NCBI GenBank assembly: GCA_030683105.1
Contig: JAUXMZ010000024.1
Span: 1-64,000 of the forward strand
Length of the DNA: 64,000 nucleotides
Source of the DNA: Burkholderiales bacterium
GTDB lineage: Bacteria; Pseudomonadota; Gammaproteobacteria; Burkholderiales; SG8-41
Direction of reading: 5' to 3'
This document shows, in pieces, positions 24,130 to 34,267 of the stretch; position 1 is the stretch's first letter; every line of letters starts with the position of its first letter. The translations under genes and the position numbers were made by a program. The notes below the pieces were generated by a model. The model was given only the letters and a program-made list of their open reading frames with translations, was not told the DNA's origin and did no database searches.

Positions 24130-25359
24130 ATGGCCACAGCATCTGCGGCAGCGAAAAAAACCGACGTCAAGGAGTTCAACTTCTCCTGGGTCGGACAGGA
24201 CAAGTCCGGCAAAACCGTGCGCGGAGAAATGCGCGCCAGCGGCCAGGCCCAGGTCAATGCCACGCTGCGGCGGCAGGGCATCAAGGTCGTCGATGTCAAA
24301 AAACAAAGGATGGGGCGCGGCGGCAGGATCACCGACAAGGACATCACGCTATTTACGCGCCAGCTCGCGACCATGATGAAATCAGGCGTGCCACTGCTGC
24401 AGTCCTTCGACATCGTCGGCAAGGGACACAATAACCCCGCCGTGGCGCGGCTGTTGATGGACGTCAAGACCGAGATCGAGACCGGTTCGAGCCTGAAGCA
24501 GGCGTTCGAAAAACATCCGTTGTATTTCGATCCGCTGTTCTGCAATCTGGTGGGCGCCGGCGAGGCCGCCGGTATTCTGGACAGCCTGCTCGACCGCCTG
24601 GCGACCTACAAGGAAAAAATCCAGGGCATCAAGAGCAAGATCAAGGGCGCGCTGTTCTATCCGATTTCGATCATCGTGGTCGCCTTCGTGATCACCGCGA
24701 TCATCATGCTCTTTGTGATCCCGGCGTTCAAGGAAGTGTTCTCCAACTTCGGCGCCGATCTTCCCGGTCCCACCCTGTTCGTGATGGCGATCTCGGATTT
24801 CTTTGTCGAATACTGGTACCTGATATTCAGCACCGTCGGTGGCAGCCTGTATGCGTTTTTCTGGACTTGGAAACGCTCCGAAAAAATGCAGCACACCATG
24901 GATCGCGTCATGCTGCGCATGCCGATATTTGGCGAACTCATTAGAAAATCGTCGATAGCGCGCTGGACCCGCACGCTGGCGACCATGTTTGCTGCCGGTG
25001 TGCCGCTGGTCGAGGCACTGGAGTCGGTCGCGGGCGCTGCCGGCAATTACGAATACTATCTCGCAACCAAGAAAATCCAGGCCGAAGTGTCCACTGGATC
25101 AAGCCTGACTTCGTCGATGCAGGGCACCGAAGTTTTCCCCAACATGGTGATCCAGATGGTATCCATCGGCGAAGAGTCGGGCTCGCTGGACGGCATGTTG
25201 TCCAAGGTCGCCGATTTCTTTGAAGCCGAGGTCGATGATGCAGTCGAGGCCCTTTCAAGCCTGATGGAACCCATGATCATGGTGGTACTGGGGGTGCTGA
25301 TCGGCGGCATGGTGATCGCGATGTATCTGCCTATATTCAAGATGGGCCAGGCCGTTTAG
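24130..25359 (+). CDS. pilC: Type IV pilus inner-membrane platform protein
   Basis: A 409-residue GspF/PilC protein with two homologous cytoplasmic domains (about 70-190 and 275-395) and three membrane helices (KGALFYPISIIVVAFVITA, the segment near 225-245, and VVLGVLIGGMVIAMYLPIF at the end). It couples the assembly ATPase to pilin polymerisation. It precedes pilD as usual, but the assembly ATPase gene pilB that normally sits just upstream is absent here; a CNNM transporter occupies that place. Confidence 0.95.
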   Translation: MATASAAAKKTDVKEFNFSWVGQDKSGKTVRGEMRASGQAQVNATLRRQGIKVVDVKKQRMGRGGRITDKDITLFTRQLATMMKSGVPLLQSFDIVGKGHNNPAVARLLMDVKTEIETGSSLKQAFEKHPLYFDPLFCNLVGAGEAAGILDSLLDRLATYKEKIQGIKSKIKGALFYPISIIVVAFVITAIIMLFVIPAFKEVFSNFGADLPGPTLFVMAISDFFVEYWYLIFSTVGGSLYAFFWTWKRSEKMQHTMDRVMLRMPIFGELIRKSSIARWTRTLATMFAAGVPLVEALESVAGAAGNYEYYLATKKIQAEVSTGSSLTSSMQGTEVFPNMVIQMVSIGEESGSLDGMLSKVADFFEAEVDDAVEALSSLMEPMIMVVLGVLIGGMVIAMYLPIFKMGQAV

Positions 25360-25509
25360 AAAGCCCCGCCGTTTGATTTTCCCGCCCTGTTGCGTTGTGG
25401 GTGGCCGGGGCAGCGCCCGGACATCGCGAGCCGACCCTGCCCGCAGCCGCCAGCGCGGGCCGTGCCAGCCCGCTCCCAAATCGATTTGAGCTTTCACGGA
25501 CTACATTCA

Positions 25510-26361
25510 ATGAGCCCTATCCTCACCGATCCGGCAGTCTTCACCTCGCTTTGCGTCGCGCTTGGTCTGATGGTCGGAAGCTTTCTCAATGTCGTCATTT
25601 ACCGTCTGCCCAAAATGATGGAGCATCAATGGCGTTCGGAACACGCTGAGATGAGCGGAACGGAAATTACGCCGGCCGACCGATACAACCTGGTCGTGCC
25701 CCGCTCGCAATGTCCGGCATGCGGCCATCGCATCAGCGCGCTGGAAAACATTCCGGTATTGAGCTACCTGATTCAGGGCGGGAAGTGCACGGCGTGCCGG
25801 GTGAAAATCTCGCCGCGTTACCCGGTCGTGGAGGCGCTGACGGGTGCACTCAGCGGCTACGTCGCATGGCGCTTTGGCTACGGCGCAGCGGCCGCCGGCG
25901 CATTGCTGTTCACCTGGGCGATGATTGCGCTCGCCTTCATCGACCTCGACACCTTCTTCCTGCCTGACGATATCACGCTGCCTTTGCTTTGGACCGGCCT
26001 GTTGTTCAATCTGGGTGGCGTATTCACCGATCTGCCCTCGGCCGTGATTGGCGCCGTCAGCGGATATCTCGCGTTGTGGTCGGTCTACTGGCTGTTCAAG
26101 CTGGTCACCGGCAAGGAGGGCATGGGTTACGGCGACTTCAAACTGCTCGCCGCCATCGGCGCGTGGCTGGGCTGGACGATGCTGCCGCTGGTCATTTTGC
26201 TGTCGTCGCTGGTCGGCGCAGTCGTTGGCATCTCGCTTATCGTATTTGCGCGCCATGGCCGCAACGTGCCCATCCCGTTCGGCCCCTATCTTGCCGTTGC
26301 CGGTCTCGTGGCACTGCTGTATGGCAACGCCCTCAACAAGCACTATCTTGGCTTGTTCTGA
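25510..26361 (+). CDS. pilD: Prepilin peptidase / N-methyltransferase
   Basis: A 283-residue integral membrane protease that cleaves and N-methylates type IV prepilins. The zinc-binding CPACGHRI...CTACRVKI pairs are at about residues 72-100. The two catalytic aspartates are in FIDLDTFFLPDD and GMGYGDFKLLAAIGAWLG. The first helix VALGLMVGSFLNVVIYRLP supports the ATG at 25510; the frame extends upstream to 25390 with no homologous sequence. The 150-bp gap to pilC holds nothing recognisable. Confidence 0.96.
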   Translation: MSPILTDPAVFTSLCVALGLMVGSFLNVVIYRLPKMMEHQWRSEHAEMSGTEITPADRYNLVVPRSQCPACGHRISALENIPVLSYLIQGGKCTACRVKISPRYPVVEALTGALSGYVAWRFGYGAAAAGALLFTWAMIALAFIDLDTFFLPDDITLPLLWTGLLFNLGGVFTDLPSAVIGAVSGYLALWSVYWLFKLVTGKEGMGYGDFKLLAAIGAWLGWTMLPLVILLSSLVGAVVGISLIVFARHGRNVPIPFGPYLAVAGLVALLYGNALNKHYLGLF

Positions 26362-26367
26362 TCCGAC

Positions 26368-26973
26368 ATGCCCTACTGCATCGGCCTGACCGGCGGCATC
26401 GGTTCCGGCAAAAGCAGCGCCGCGGAAATTTTTCGCGAACTGGGCGCCGCTGTCGTGGATACCGATGCCATCGCTCACGAACTGACCCGGCCCGGCGGTG
26501 CAGCACTCTCTGAAATCCGCAGTCAGTTCGGCGCTGACTTCATTGCGGCGGATGGCGGACTCGACCGACCCCGGATGCGCCGCCTGGTTTTCAACGACCC
26601 CGCATCGAAGAAAAAGCTTGAAGCCATCCTTCATCCCCGGATTCGAGCAGAATCCGCGGCACGGCTTGCAGCGGCAAGCGAGCCCTACGCGATCATCGCA
26701 GTGCCCCTGCTTCTGGAAACCGGCGCCTACGCTGAACTGACCGACCGCGTTCTGGTGGTGGATTGCGCGGAAGAGTTGCAGGTCGCGCGCACCATGCGGC
26801 GCAGCGCTATAACGGCAGATGAAGTGCGCGCGATCATGGCGGCCCAACTGCCGCGCAGCGAGCGCCTGGCCCGGGCCGATGATGTGTTCCACAATGACGC
26901 TGACATGGCATCCCTGCGGCGCCAAGCCGAGGCCCTGCACATCAAATATCTGGCGCTGGCCGGCTCACGCTGA
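26368..26973 (+). CDS. coaE: Dephospho-CoA kinase
   Basis: A 201-residue P-loop kinase catalysing the last step of coenzyme A synthesis. The Walker A motif is GLTGGIGSGKSSAAE (residues 6-20), followed by VVDTDAIAHELTRPGG and the LID region PLLLETGAY. It starts 6 bp after pilD, the usual betaproteobacterial arrangement. Confidence 0.97.
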   Translation: MPYCIGLTGGIGSGKSSAAEIFRELGAAVVDTDAIAHELTRPGGAALSEIRSQFGADFIAADGGLDRPRMRRLVFNDPASKKKLEAILHPRIRAESAARLAAASEPYAIIAVPLLLETGAYAELTDRVLVVDCAEELQVARTMRRSAITADEVRAIMAAQLPRSERLARADDVFHNDADMASLRRQAEALHIKYLALAGSR

Positions 26974-27095
26974 CCGGCTGACCGCGTAACCGAATATCAC
27001 TAAACCCTTAAAAACACGCAATAACCCCTTTATTTTTTGCGGATTTTGGTGAATACTTAGCCGCAGATTTCAACCCAAAATGGTCTCCGCGCACC

Positions 27096-27851
27096 GTGAT
27101 CAGCTACGAGTATCCGCTAAGCGAACGCGTACGCACGCTGCTGCGCCTGGAAGATCTTTACGACCGGGTAGAGTTCTTCATGTCCAAGAACGACCCGCAG
27201 GAACATCACATCGTGCTGCTCTCCATCTTCGAGATCATGGAAGTGTCGGGCCGCGCCGATCTTAAATCGGATCTGCTGCAGGAGCTCGAGCGGCAGAAGC
27301 AGTCCCTGGAAGCATTGCGCGAAAATCCGGAAATTTCCGAAGAAGCGCTCGACAATGTTTTGTGGCAGATAGACCAGGTTTCATCGCGCCTGTTCCAGGC
27401 TGCCGGCAAGATCGGGCAGGAACTGCGCGAGAACGAATGGCTGATGAGCATCAAGCAGCGCACCAACATCCCGGGCGGCGTGTGCGAGTTCGACCTGCCG
27501 TCTTACCATTTCTGGCTGCAGCAAGATGCAGACCAGCGCCGCCACGACCTGCAGCTGTGGCTCGCACCCTTCCTGCCGATCCGTGATGGCATTGCAATCG
27601 TGCTCAAGCTGCTGCGGGAGAGCGGCAAGACCACCTTGCAGGTCGCCTATCAGGGCATGTACCAGCAAATGATGGCCGGGCGCGTCGCTCAGATGCTGCG
27701 CATCCGGCTCTCGCGCAATTATCACTGCGTGCCCGAGATCAGCGCCAACAAATATGCGCTCAACATCCGCTTTACCACGCAGGAAGGCATACAGCGGCCC
27801 AAGGCGGCAGATACCGAAGTCGAGTTCGAACTGACTTTCTGCAACCTGTAG
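27096..27851 (+). CDS. zapD: Cell division protein ZapD (YacF, DUF1342)
   Basis: A 251-residue cytoplasmic protein that crosslinks FtsZ filaments. It is recognised by ISYEYPLSERVRTLLRLEDL at the start, the YDRVEFF and HHIVLLSIFEIMEVSGRAD-type helices, and the beta-rich C-terminal part (GVCEFDLPSYHFWLQ). The GTG at 27096 is taken as start because homology begins at once. It lies in the coaE-zapD-yacG string typical of beta- and gammaproteobacteria. The 122-bp leader is AT-rich. Confidence 0.94.
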   Translation: MISYEYPLSERVRTLLRLEDLYDRVEFFMSKNDPQEHHIVLLSIFEIMEVSGRADLKSDLLQELERQKQSLEALRENPEISEEALDNVLWQIDQVSSRLFQAAGKIGQELRENEWLMSIKQRTNIPGGVCEFDLPSYHFWLQQDADQRRHDLQLWLAPFLPIRDGIAIVLKLLRESGKTTLQVAYQGMYQQMMAGRVAQMLRIRLSRNYHCVPEISANKYALNIRFTTQEGIQRPKAADTEVEFELTFCNL

Positions 27852-27863
27852 CGTGAGTCGCTT

Positions 27864-28052
27864 ATGAAGTTCGTCAGCTGCCCGCAATGCGGGACTCAAG
27901 TGCGATGGGATCCGGCCAACCCGTATCGGCCGTTTTGTTCCGAACGCTGCAAGCTGATCGACCTTGGCGCGTGGGCGGAGGAGTCTTACCGTATTCCGGT
28001 CGCCGAGCACAAAGTCGAGCCCGACACCGACAGCCGCGAACAGGATGCCTGA
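27864..28052 (+). CDS. yacG: Zinc-binding DNA gyrase inhibitor YacG
   Basis: A 62-residue protein with a four-cysteine zinc finger ([12 protein letters not shown], then [14 protein letters not shown]). E. coli YacG binds GyrB and blocks DNA binding by gyrase. It lies 12 bp after zapD. Confidence 0.95.
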   Translation: MKFVSCPQCGTQVRWDPANPYRPFCSERCKLIDLGAWAEESYRIPVAEHKVEPDTDSREQDA

Positions 28053-28099
28053 GGCATCCATGTTTCGTCGTATCTATTTGTTTATAAATGATTATTTAG

Positions 28100-29035
28100 T
28101 TACGACTGCCAAGCGCCCCGCATCAGGCTGACGCCGTGGGCGCCCACCTGGCACGCCGTGTCCAGATCTTCTTTGCACAACCCTCCGAGCGCGTAGACCG
28201 GCAGTGGATAATCCGCAAGCAGCGCGCCAATTCCCTTCCATCCGATCCCGGATTTCCCGGGATGGCTGGGGGTGGGCAGCACCGGCCCCAGCACCGCAAA
28301 ATCCGCGCCTATCGCCGCGGCGCGGGCCAGTTCCACCTCATCATGGCACGATGCCCCGACCAGATCGAAAGCGGGACGTGCTTCGGCTCGCATCAGCTGC
28401 GCCGACGCCAGATGGACACCGTCGGCGCCACTTAATCCGGCGACCTCGAAACTGCCGTTGATCACTACCCTCGCATCGTAGTCGTGGGCAAGCGTCACCA
28501 CCCGCATCGCAAGTTTTAAGAGGCTGTCTCCCGACAACTGTCGTTCCCGCAACTGCAACAGGCGCATGCCGTTTTGCAAAGCACGTTCAAGCCGCCGCAT
28601 GAATTCGACTTCACCGAGGTTGGCGGCATTGCTGATGCCGTATACATCGGGCAGTTTCAGTGCGCGCAGGATAGGACCATTGGCAGGAAGTAGCGGGGCA
28701 ACCGTCTGCTGGAATACGGATTGCCAGGAAAAGCGTTGATTCTCCCTGCCATGCGGTTCGCCGCGCCAGCGTATGACGCGGAAAAACCGCAGCCTTACTG
28801 CAGCGTGCTCGTAATCGTAATCACGGGTGATCCAGGGATGGGCGCGCTCGACCTCGATGCCGAGCTCCTCATGCAGTTCGCGTGACAGCGCTGCGGCCGC
28901 CGATTCGCCGGGCTCGACCTTGCCGCCGGGAAACTCCCAGTACCCGGCGTACACCTTGCCGGCGGGGCGCTGGGCCAGGAGAAACCTGCCGTCGTCGCGG
29001 AAAACCACGGCCGCCGCAACTTCAACGCGCCCCAT
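28100..29035 (-). CDS. Nudix hydrolase fused to a thiamine phosphate synthase-like domain
   Basis: A 311-residue fusion. The N-terminal half (about 1-130) is a MutT-type 8-oxo-dGTPase with the Nudix box GGKVEPGESAAAALSRELHEELGI in split form at about 37-60 and the family ending PANGPILRALKLP. The C-terminal half (about 135-310) is a ThiE/TenI barrel (LRERQLSGDSL, GVHLASAQL, VLGPVLPTPSHPG). This fusion is a recurrent betaproteobacterial form next to yacG. Whether the second domain makes thiamine phosphate is not known. It converges on yacG. Confidence 0.9.
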   Translation of the reverse strand: MGRVEVAAAVVFRDDGRFLLAQRPAGKVYAGYWEFPGGKVEPGESAAAALSRELHEELGIEVERAHPWITRDYDYEHAAVRLRFFRVIRWRGEPHGRENQRFSWQSVFQQTVAPLLPANGPILRALKLPDVYGISNAANLGEVEFMRRLERALQNGMRLLQLRERQLSGDSLLKLAMRVVTLAHDYDARVVINGSFEVAGLSGADGVHLASAQLMRAEARPAFDLVGASCHDEVELARAAAIGADFAVLGPVLPTPSHPGKSGIGWKGIGALLADYPLPVYALGGLCKEDLDTACQVGAHGVSLMRGAWQS

Positions 29036-29042
29036 AGGCTAA

Positions 29043-29139
29043 GGATGAAGGATGAAGGCGGAAGGATGAACACACCCCGATGCGCACTTGAGCAACTCGA
29101 GGCGTCTTTCTTTCATCGTTCCGCTTACCGCTTGCTACC
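29043..29139. repeat. Inverted pair of heptanucleotide arrays
   Basis: The left array (29043-29070) is GGATGAA, GGATGAA, GGCGGAA, GGATGAA. The right array (29112-29139) is TTCATCG, TTCCGCT, TACCGCT, TGCTACC in the opposite sense, and it runs into the last codons of the ATPase gene (stop at 29125). The 16-mer GAAGGCGGAAGGATGA at the left is also found, inverted, inside murB. Confidence 0.72.
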
Positions 29140-30006
29140 TTCGAGTTTTTGCTTCCCGGACCAGTCGCGCGCGAATTGCCATGCCACGCGGCCACTGCGG
29201 GAACCGCGGGTCAGCGCCCATTGCAGCGATGCTTTTTGCACAACATCGGAATGAGCGTCCGGCGCCTTGAAATACTCGAGCCACACCGCGACGATTTTAA
29301 GATAGTCATCCTGGTCGAATGGATAGAACGACACCCAGATTCCGAAACGTTCAGACAGAGAAACTTTTTCCTCGGTGGTTTCTCCGGGGTGAATTTCCTC
29401 CCCGACATGCTTGTATTCGAGGTTTTCATGCATGTACTCGGGCATCAGGTGACGGCGGTTGGAGGTGGCGTAGATCAGGCAGTTATCGGACGCCGCCGAG
29501 ATCGATCCATCCAGCACCACTTTCAGCGCCTTGTACCCGGGTTCGTCAGCCTCGAAAGACAGGTCGTCGCAGTAGATCACAAAACGTTCAGGCCGCTTGC
29601 CTATGATGTCCACGATTTCCGGCAGGTCGATGAGATCCTGTTTTTCCACTTCGATCAGGCGCAGCCCCTTGCCCGCATACTTGTTGAGCAAGGCTTTGAC
29701 CAGGGAAGACTTGCCCGTGCCCCGCGCTCCGGTGAGCAGCACATTGTTCGCCGGGTAGCCCTCGACGAATTGCCGGGTATTCTGCTCGACCCGATGTTTT
29801 TGATCGTCGATCCCCCTCAGGTCACGGAGGCTGATGCGGTGCACATGCGACACCGGCTCAATATGGCCGCGGCCGTCTTTCCTGCGCCAGCGAAAGGCGA
29901 TGGATGCCTGCCAATCGGTCGCATCGGGCAGCGCCGGCAGTAGCCGCTCGAGACGCCCCACCAGGGACTCGGCACGCGTTAGAAATTTTGAAAGATCTGT
30001 CATCAA
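29125..30006 (-). CDS. DUF815 family AAA+-type ATPase
   Basis: A 293-residue cytoplasmic ATPase. Walker A is LLTGARGTGKSSLVKALLNK (residues 85-104), Walker B is FVIYCDDLSFEADEPG, and a sensor-like YATSNRRHLMPEY follows. The family is widespread in proteobacteria beside argJ or mutT, with no settled function. Its last residues (LEGSKR) are encoded by a heptanucleotide array, so the C terminus has probably been replaced by repeat sequence. Confidence 0.88.
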   Translation of the reverse strand: MMTDLSKFLTRAESLVGRLERLLPALPDATDWQASIAFRWRRKDGRGHIEPVSHVHRISLRDLRGIDDQKHRVEQNTRQFVEGYPANNVLLTGARGTGKSSLVKALLNKYAGKGLRLIEVEKQDLIDLPEIVDIIGKRPERFVIYCDDLSFEADEPGYKALKVVLDGSISAASDNCLIYATSNRRHLMPEYMHENLEYKHVGEEIHPGETTEEKVSLSERFGIWVSFYPFDQDDYLKIVAVWLEYFKAPDAHSDVVQKASLQWALTRGSRSGRVAWQFARDWSGKQKLEGSKR

Positions 30007-30094
30007 ATACCCTGGAACGTTAAAAATGAAATCACAAATTCAATTTACACCCGGACGCAGACCGGAATCGCCGGCCGCTGCAAGCGCCCGGCAT

Positions 30095-31333
30095 TTAACT
30101 CCGATAGTCCGCGTTGATGCTGACGTAGTCGTGCGACAAATCACAGGTCCATACCGTTGCCGCAGCCGCACCCCGGTTGAGCACCACGCGCACCGTGATC
30201 TCGGCCTGTTTCATCACGCGTTGCCCGTCAGCTTCCTGGTAGCCGGCATGGCGCCCGCCATTTTTGGCTACCAGCACATCGTCGAGATACAGGTCGACTT
30301 TTTCAACGTTGAGATCTGCAATACCCGCATAGCCGACAGCCGCCAGGATTCGCCCAAGGTTGGGGTCAGAAGCAAAAAATGCGGTCTTGACCAGCGGCGA
30401 ATGCGCTATGGCGTAAGCAACCTTCCGGCATTCGTCCTCGTTGCGTCCGCCCTCTGCCCGGATGGTGATGAACTTGGTCGCGCCTTCCCCGTCGCGGATT
30501 ATGGATTGCGCCAGCAACGCCGCGACTTCAGCCACCCCCTCGCGAAAAGCGGCGTATTCCGCGCTGCGGGCATCGGTGATCTCGGGCATTTCGGCTGCCC
30601 CGCTCGCGATCAGCATGAATGCATCGTTAGTCGAGGTATCGCCATCCACCGTAATGCAGTTGAACGAATGCTGCGCGGCATATGCAACCGCTGCTCGAAC
30701 CAGAGTCAGGCTGATCCGCGCATCGGTGGCAACAAACCCGAGCATGGTCGCCATATTGGGACGGATCATGCCCGCCCCCTTGGCGATTCCGGTGACGGTC
30801 ACGTTAGCCCCGCCCACCCTGACCTGACCTGACAAGGCTTTTGGCAGCGTATCGGTAGTCATGATGGCCTGCGCGGCAGAAAACCAGTTGTCCTCGCGCA
30901 AATCGGCGATGCAGGCTGGCAGGCCAGCGGCGATTTTATCCACTGGCAGCGGCTCCATGATGACGCCGGTGGAAAACGGCAGCACCTGGGCCGATGAACA
31001 ACCGAGTAGCTCCGCCAGTTCGTTACAGGTACGGCGGGCAGCAGCCACGCCTTCCTTGCCGGTGCCGGCATTGGCGCACCCCGTGTTCACCAGCAACGCA
31101 CGGATCGACGCACCTGGGTCAAGCATGCTCAGATGCTGGCGCGCAACCACCACCGGCGCAGCGCAGAAGCGATTTTGCGTAAATACGCCGGCGACTTTCG
31201 CGCCATCATCGAGCCGGATCAACAGCAGGTCTTTGCGGTCCGCCTTGCGGATACCGGCCTGCGCCACGCCGAGCGCGACCCCATGCACCAGACGCAGGGA
31301 CCCAGGTTCGGGAGCAAACAAATTAACTGACAT
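30095..31333 (-). CDS. argJ: Bifunctional ornithine acetyltransferase / N-acetylglutamate synthase
   Basis: A 412-residue ArgJ that recycles acetyl groups in arginine synthesis. The self-cleavage site is [16 protein letters not shown] (the catalytic Thr follows Ala near residue 195), and [17 protein letters not shown] follows. [11 protein letters not shown] and [14 protein letters not shown] are further family blocks. TATAGT lies 19 bases before the ATG and may be its -10 element. Confidence 0.97.
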   Translation of the reverse strand: MSVNLFAPEPGSLRLVHGVALGVAQAGIRKADRKDLLLIRLDDGAKVAGVFTQNRFCAAPVVVARQHLSMLDPGASIRALLVNTGCANAGTGKEGVAAARRTCNELAELLGCSSAQVLPFSTGVIMEPLPVDKIAAGLPACIADLREDNWFSAAQAIMTTDTLPKALSGQVRVGGANVTVTGIAKGAGMIRPNMATMLGFVATDARISLTLVRAAVAYAAQHSFNCITVDGDTSTNDAFMLIASGAAEMPEITDARSAEYAAFREGVAEVAALLAQSIIRDGEGATKFITIRAEGGRNEDECRKVAYAIAHSPLVKTAFFASDPNLGRILAAVGYAGIADLNVEKVDLYLDDVLVAKNGGRHAGYQEADGQRVMKQAEITVRVVLNRGAAAATVWTCDLSHDYVSINADYRS

Positions 31334-31450
31334 ACCGTAACTATAGCGGGTTTGCGCGCGAGTCCAAAGCGTCGTGCTGGCTACGTTTCCGACTTCGACC
31401 GCGGGAGCGCGGGCTCCACTCCAGCCTGGCGCAAGCCGGCGGGCGGCGGC

Positions 31451-34195
31451 CTAAGCCAGTCTCCCGTGGCACTGTTTGTACTTCTTCCCCGAGCCGCACG
31501 GGCACGGGTCGTTGCGCCCGATCTTCTGTCCCTCGCGCACGAATGGCTGGAGTTTCTCAGCATCTGGCATTTCGTCTTCCGCGCCGGCTTCAGCCCCTTC
31601 GTCCGCAGCGCCGGCAAATTCAGCGTGCTGATACTGGACGTTCTTCGGCGCTTCCGGTTCCTCCACCGCCTGGAGTTCTTCGGCGCTGCGGATCTGGACC
31701 ATCATCAGAATCCTGGTGACCTCGGCCTTGATCATATCCAGCATCATCGAAAACAGATCAAAGGCCTCGCGCTTGTATTCCTGTGCCGGGTTTTTCTGGG
31801 CATAACCGCGCAGATGAATGCCCTGGCGCAAATGATCAAGCGCGGCCAGATGCTCACGCCAATGCGAATCGAGGCTTTGCAGCATGATTGCGCGCTCGTA
31901 GTGATGCATGGCCGACTTTTCGACGCTTGCGGTTTTGTCGCGATACTGAGAATGCACTGCTTCGATGACGCGCTGGCGCAGCGTGTCTTCTTCGAGCTCG
32001 GCTTCGTCCTTGAGCCATTGCTGGATCGGCAGGCTGACCTGCAATTCCGTTTCCAGCGCTTTCTCGAACCCTGCCACGTCCCACTGCTCCTCCAGGCTTT
32101 CCGGAGCGATATATTGGTTGATTATCCCGTTGACCACGTCAGAACGCATGGCATCCAGGGTCGATGTGATGTCTATCGCCTCCAGCAGTTCATTGCGCTG
32201 CTGGTAGATCACCCTGCGCTGATCGTTGGCGACGTCGTCGTATTCGAGAAGATTCTTGCGGATATCGAAATTTCGCGCCTCGACCTTGCGCTGGGCATTC
32301 TCTATTGAACGCGTCACCCAGGGGTGCTCGATCGCTTCGCCTTCGGGCATCTTGAGGCGCTGCATGATCGCACCCACGCGGTCGGATGCGAAAATCCTGA
32401 GCAAAGAATCCTCAAGCGACAGATAAAAACGGCTGGAACCCGGGTCGCCCTGGCGCCCCGATCTGCCGCGCAGCTGATTATCGATACGCCTCGATTCGTG
32501 CCGTTCGGTGCCGAGGATGTGCAACCCGCCGGCTGCGACCACCTGGTTGTGAAGCTTCTGCCAATCGTGGCGGATCTGCTCGATGCGCTGACGCCTGGCC
32601 GCCTCGTCCAGACTCTCGTCGGCGCCAACCCCGACAATTTCGGGCTCGGGATTTCCGCCCAGCACGATGTCCGTGCCGCGCCCCGCCATATTGGTCGCGA
32701 TAGTGACCATTTTCGGCTGTCCGGCCTGGATCACGATTTCGGCTTCGCGCGCATGCTGTTTGGCGTTGAGCACGTTGTGCGGTAACTTTTCCTTCTGCAA
32801 CATGCCCGACAGCAGTTCGGAATTTTCGATCGACGTGGTTCCGACCAGCACCGGCTGCCCCCGCTCGTGGCAGTCCCTGATGTCGATGAGAATGGCCTGA
32901 TATTTCTCCTGTGCGGTGCGATAGACCTGGTCCATGCGGTCGTCGCGGATCATCTTCTTGTGCGTCGGGATCACCACCGTTTCAAGACCGTAGATCTGCT
33001 GGAATTCGTAGGCTTCGGTGTCCGCCGTTCCGGTCATGCCGGCAAGCTTTTTGTACATGCGGAAGTAATTCTGGAACGTGATCGTCGCCAGCGTCTGGTT
33101 TTCTTTCTGGACTGACACCCCTTCCTTGGCTTCGACCGCCTGGTGCAGCCCCTCCGACCAGCGCCGCCCCTGCATCAGCCGTCCGGTGAACTCGTCGACA
33201 ATGATGATCTCGTCGTTTTGCACCACATACTGCTGGTCGCGCAGGAACAGGTTGTGCGCCCGCAACGCGGCGTTCAGATGATGCATCAGATTGATGTTGG
33301 CGGCATCGTAAAGGCTGCTGCCCTCCGGCAGCAGACCTGCCTGGGTCAGCAGCTCCTCGGCGTGCTCGTGGCCTGCTTCGGACAGGACGATCTGGTGCGC
33401 CTTCTCGTCAACCCAGTAGTCGCCCTCGCCTTTTTCCTCTTTCTGGCGCTTGAGTTTGGGCGCAACGAGATTGATGTGCTGGTAAAGCTCGGTATTATCT
33501 TCGGCCTGCCCGGAAATGATGAGGGGGGTGCGGGCCTCGTCAATCAGGATCGAATCCACCTCGTCAACGATCGCGTAATTGAGTCCCCGCTGCACTTTCT
33601 CCGACAGCTGGAACACCATGTTGTCGCGCAGGTAATCAAATCCGAATTCGTTGTTGGTGCCGTAGGTGATGTCCGAGGTGTAGGCCTGCTGCTTGGCGTC
33701 ATGCTCCATTTGCGACAGATTGACGCCCACGGTAAGGCCAAGAAAGCGGTAAATCCGGCCCATCCAGTCAGCGTCGCGCTGCGCCAGATAATCGTTTACC
33801 GTGATGATGTGCACGCCCTTGCCTGAGAGCGCATTAAGGTAGGCGGGCAGCGTAGCCACCAGCGTCTTGCCCTCGCCGGTGCGCATCTCCGAGATCTTGC
33901 CGTTATGCAGCGCAATGCCGCCGACCAACTGCATATCGAAGTGACGCATGTTGAGCACGCGCCGGCCGGCCTCGCGCACCACGGCAAATGCCTCAGGCAG
34001 AAGCGCTTCCAGTGATTCGCCATTTTCCTTCTGGTGGCGCGCCTTCAACTCACCGGTCTTGGCGCGCAATTCGGAGTCGCTGAGTTTTTCGATCTGCGGC
34101 TCAAACGCGTTGATGGCGCGCACCATGTGCGTGTATCTCTTCACCAGCCGGTCATTGCGGCTGCCGAATATCTTTCTGAGTATAGCCTTGACCAT
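31451..34195 (-). CDS. secA: Preprotein translocase ATPase SecA
   Basis: A 914-residue motor of Sec export. NBD1 holds [20 protein letters not shown] (residue 103 on) and the [19 protein letters not shown] box, followed by the preprotein-binding domain, NBD2 ([35 protein letters not shown]), the scaffold and wing domains, and the C-terminal zinc site [14 protein letters not shown] for SecB. The start codon lies only 11 bases after the T-tract of an intrinsic terminator, and no secM-like gene precedes it. Confidence 0.98.
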   Translation of the reverse strand: MVKAILRKIFGSRNDRLVKRYTHMVRAINAFEPQIEKLSDSELRAKTGELKARHQKENGESLEALLPEAFAVVREAGRRVLNMRHFDMQLVGGIALHNGKISEMRTGEGKTLVATLPAYLNALSGKGVHIITVNDYLAQRDADWMGRIYRFLGLTVGVNLSQMEHDAKQQAYTSDITYGTNNEFGFDYLRDNMVFQLSEKVQRGLNYAIVDEVDSILIDEARTPLIISGQAEDNTELYQHINLVAPKLKRQKEEKGEGDYWVDEKAHQIVLSEAGHEHAEELLTQAGLLPEGSSLYDAANINLMHHLNAALRAHNLFLRDQQYVVQNDEIIIVDEFTGRLMQGRRWSEGLHQAVEAKEGVSVQKENQTLATITFQNYFRMYKKLAGMTGTADTEAYEFQQIYGLETVVIPTHKKMIRDDRMDQVYRTAQEKYQAILIDIRDCHERGQPVLVGTTSIENSELLSGMLQKEKLPHNVLNAKQHAREAEIVIQAGQPKMVTIATNMAGRGTDIVLGGNPEPEIVGVGADESLDEAARRQRIEQIRHDWQKLHNQVVAAGGLHILGTERHESRRIDNQLRGRSGRQGDPGSSRFYLSLEDSLLRIFASDRVGAIMQRLKMPEGEAIEHPWVTRSIENAQRKVEARNFDIRKNLLEYDDVANDQRRVIYQQRNELLEAIDITSTLDAMRSDVVNGIINQYIAPESLEEQWDVAGFEKALETELQVSLPIQQWLKDEAELEEDTLRQRVIEAVHSQYRDKTASVEKSAMHHYERAIMLQSLDSHWREHLAALDHLRQGIHLRGYAQKNPAQEYKREAFDLFSMMLDMIKAEVTRILMMVQIRSAEELQAVEEPEAPKNVQYQHAEFAGAADEGAEAGAEDEMPDAEKLQPFVREGQKIGRNDPCPCGSGKKYKQCHGRLA

Positions 34196-34206
34196 GAATC
34201 AGTAAT

Positions 34207-34243
34207 CCCAAAATAAAAAAAGGGGTGGGGAAAACCCCACCCC
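34207..34243 (-). terminator. Intrinsic terminator between the M23 peptidase gene and secA
   Basis: On the minus strand a 9-bp stem GGGGTGGGG/CCCCACCCC with loop TTTT is followed by a T-rich tract (34221-34207). It stops M23 transcription just ahead of secA. Because secA starts at 34195, this hairpin also lies in the secA leader. Confidence 0.85.
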
Positions 34244-34267
34244 CCGCATATCCTTGTTTCCCGGACG

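Noticed and set aside
31334-31450. Possible tRNA or small RNA between argJ and secA
   Set aside because: GC-rich inverted stretches are present but no cloverleaf or known RNA motif could be built.
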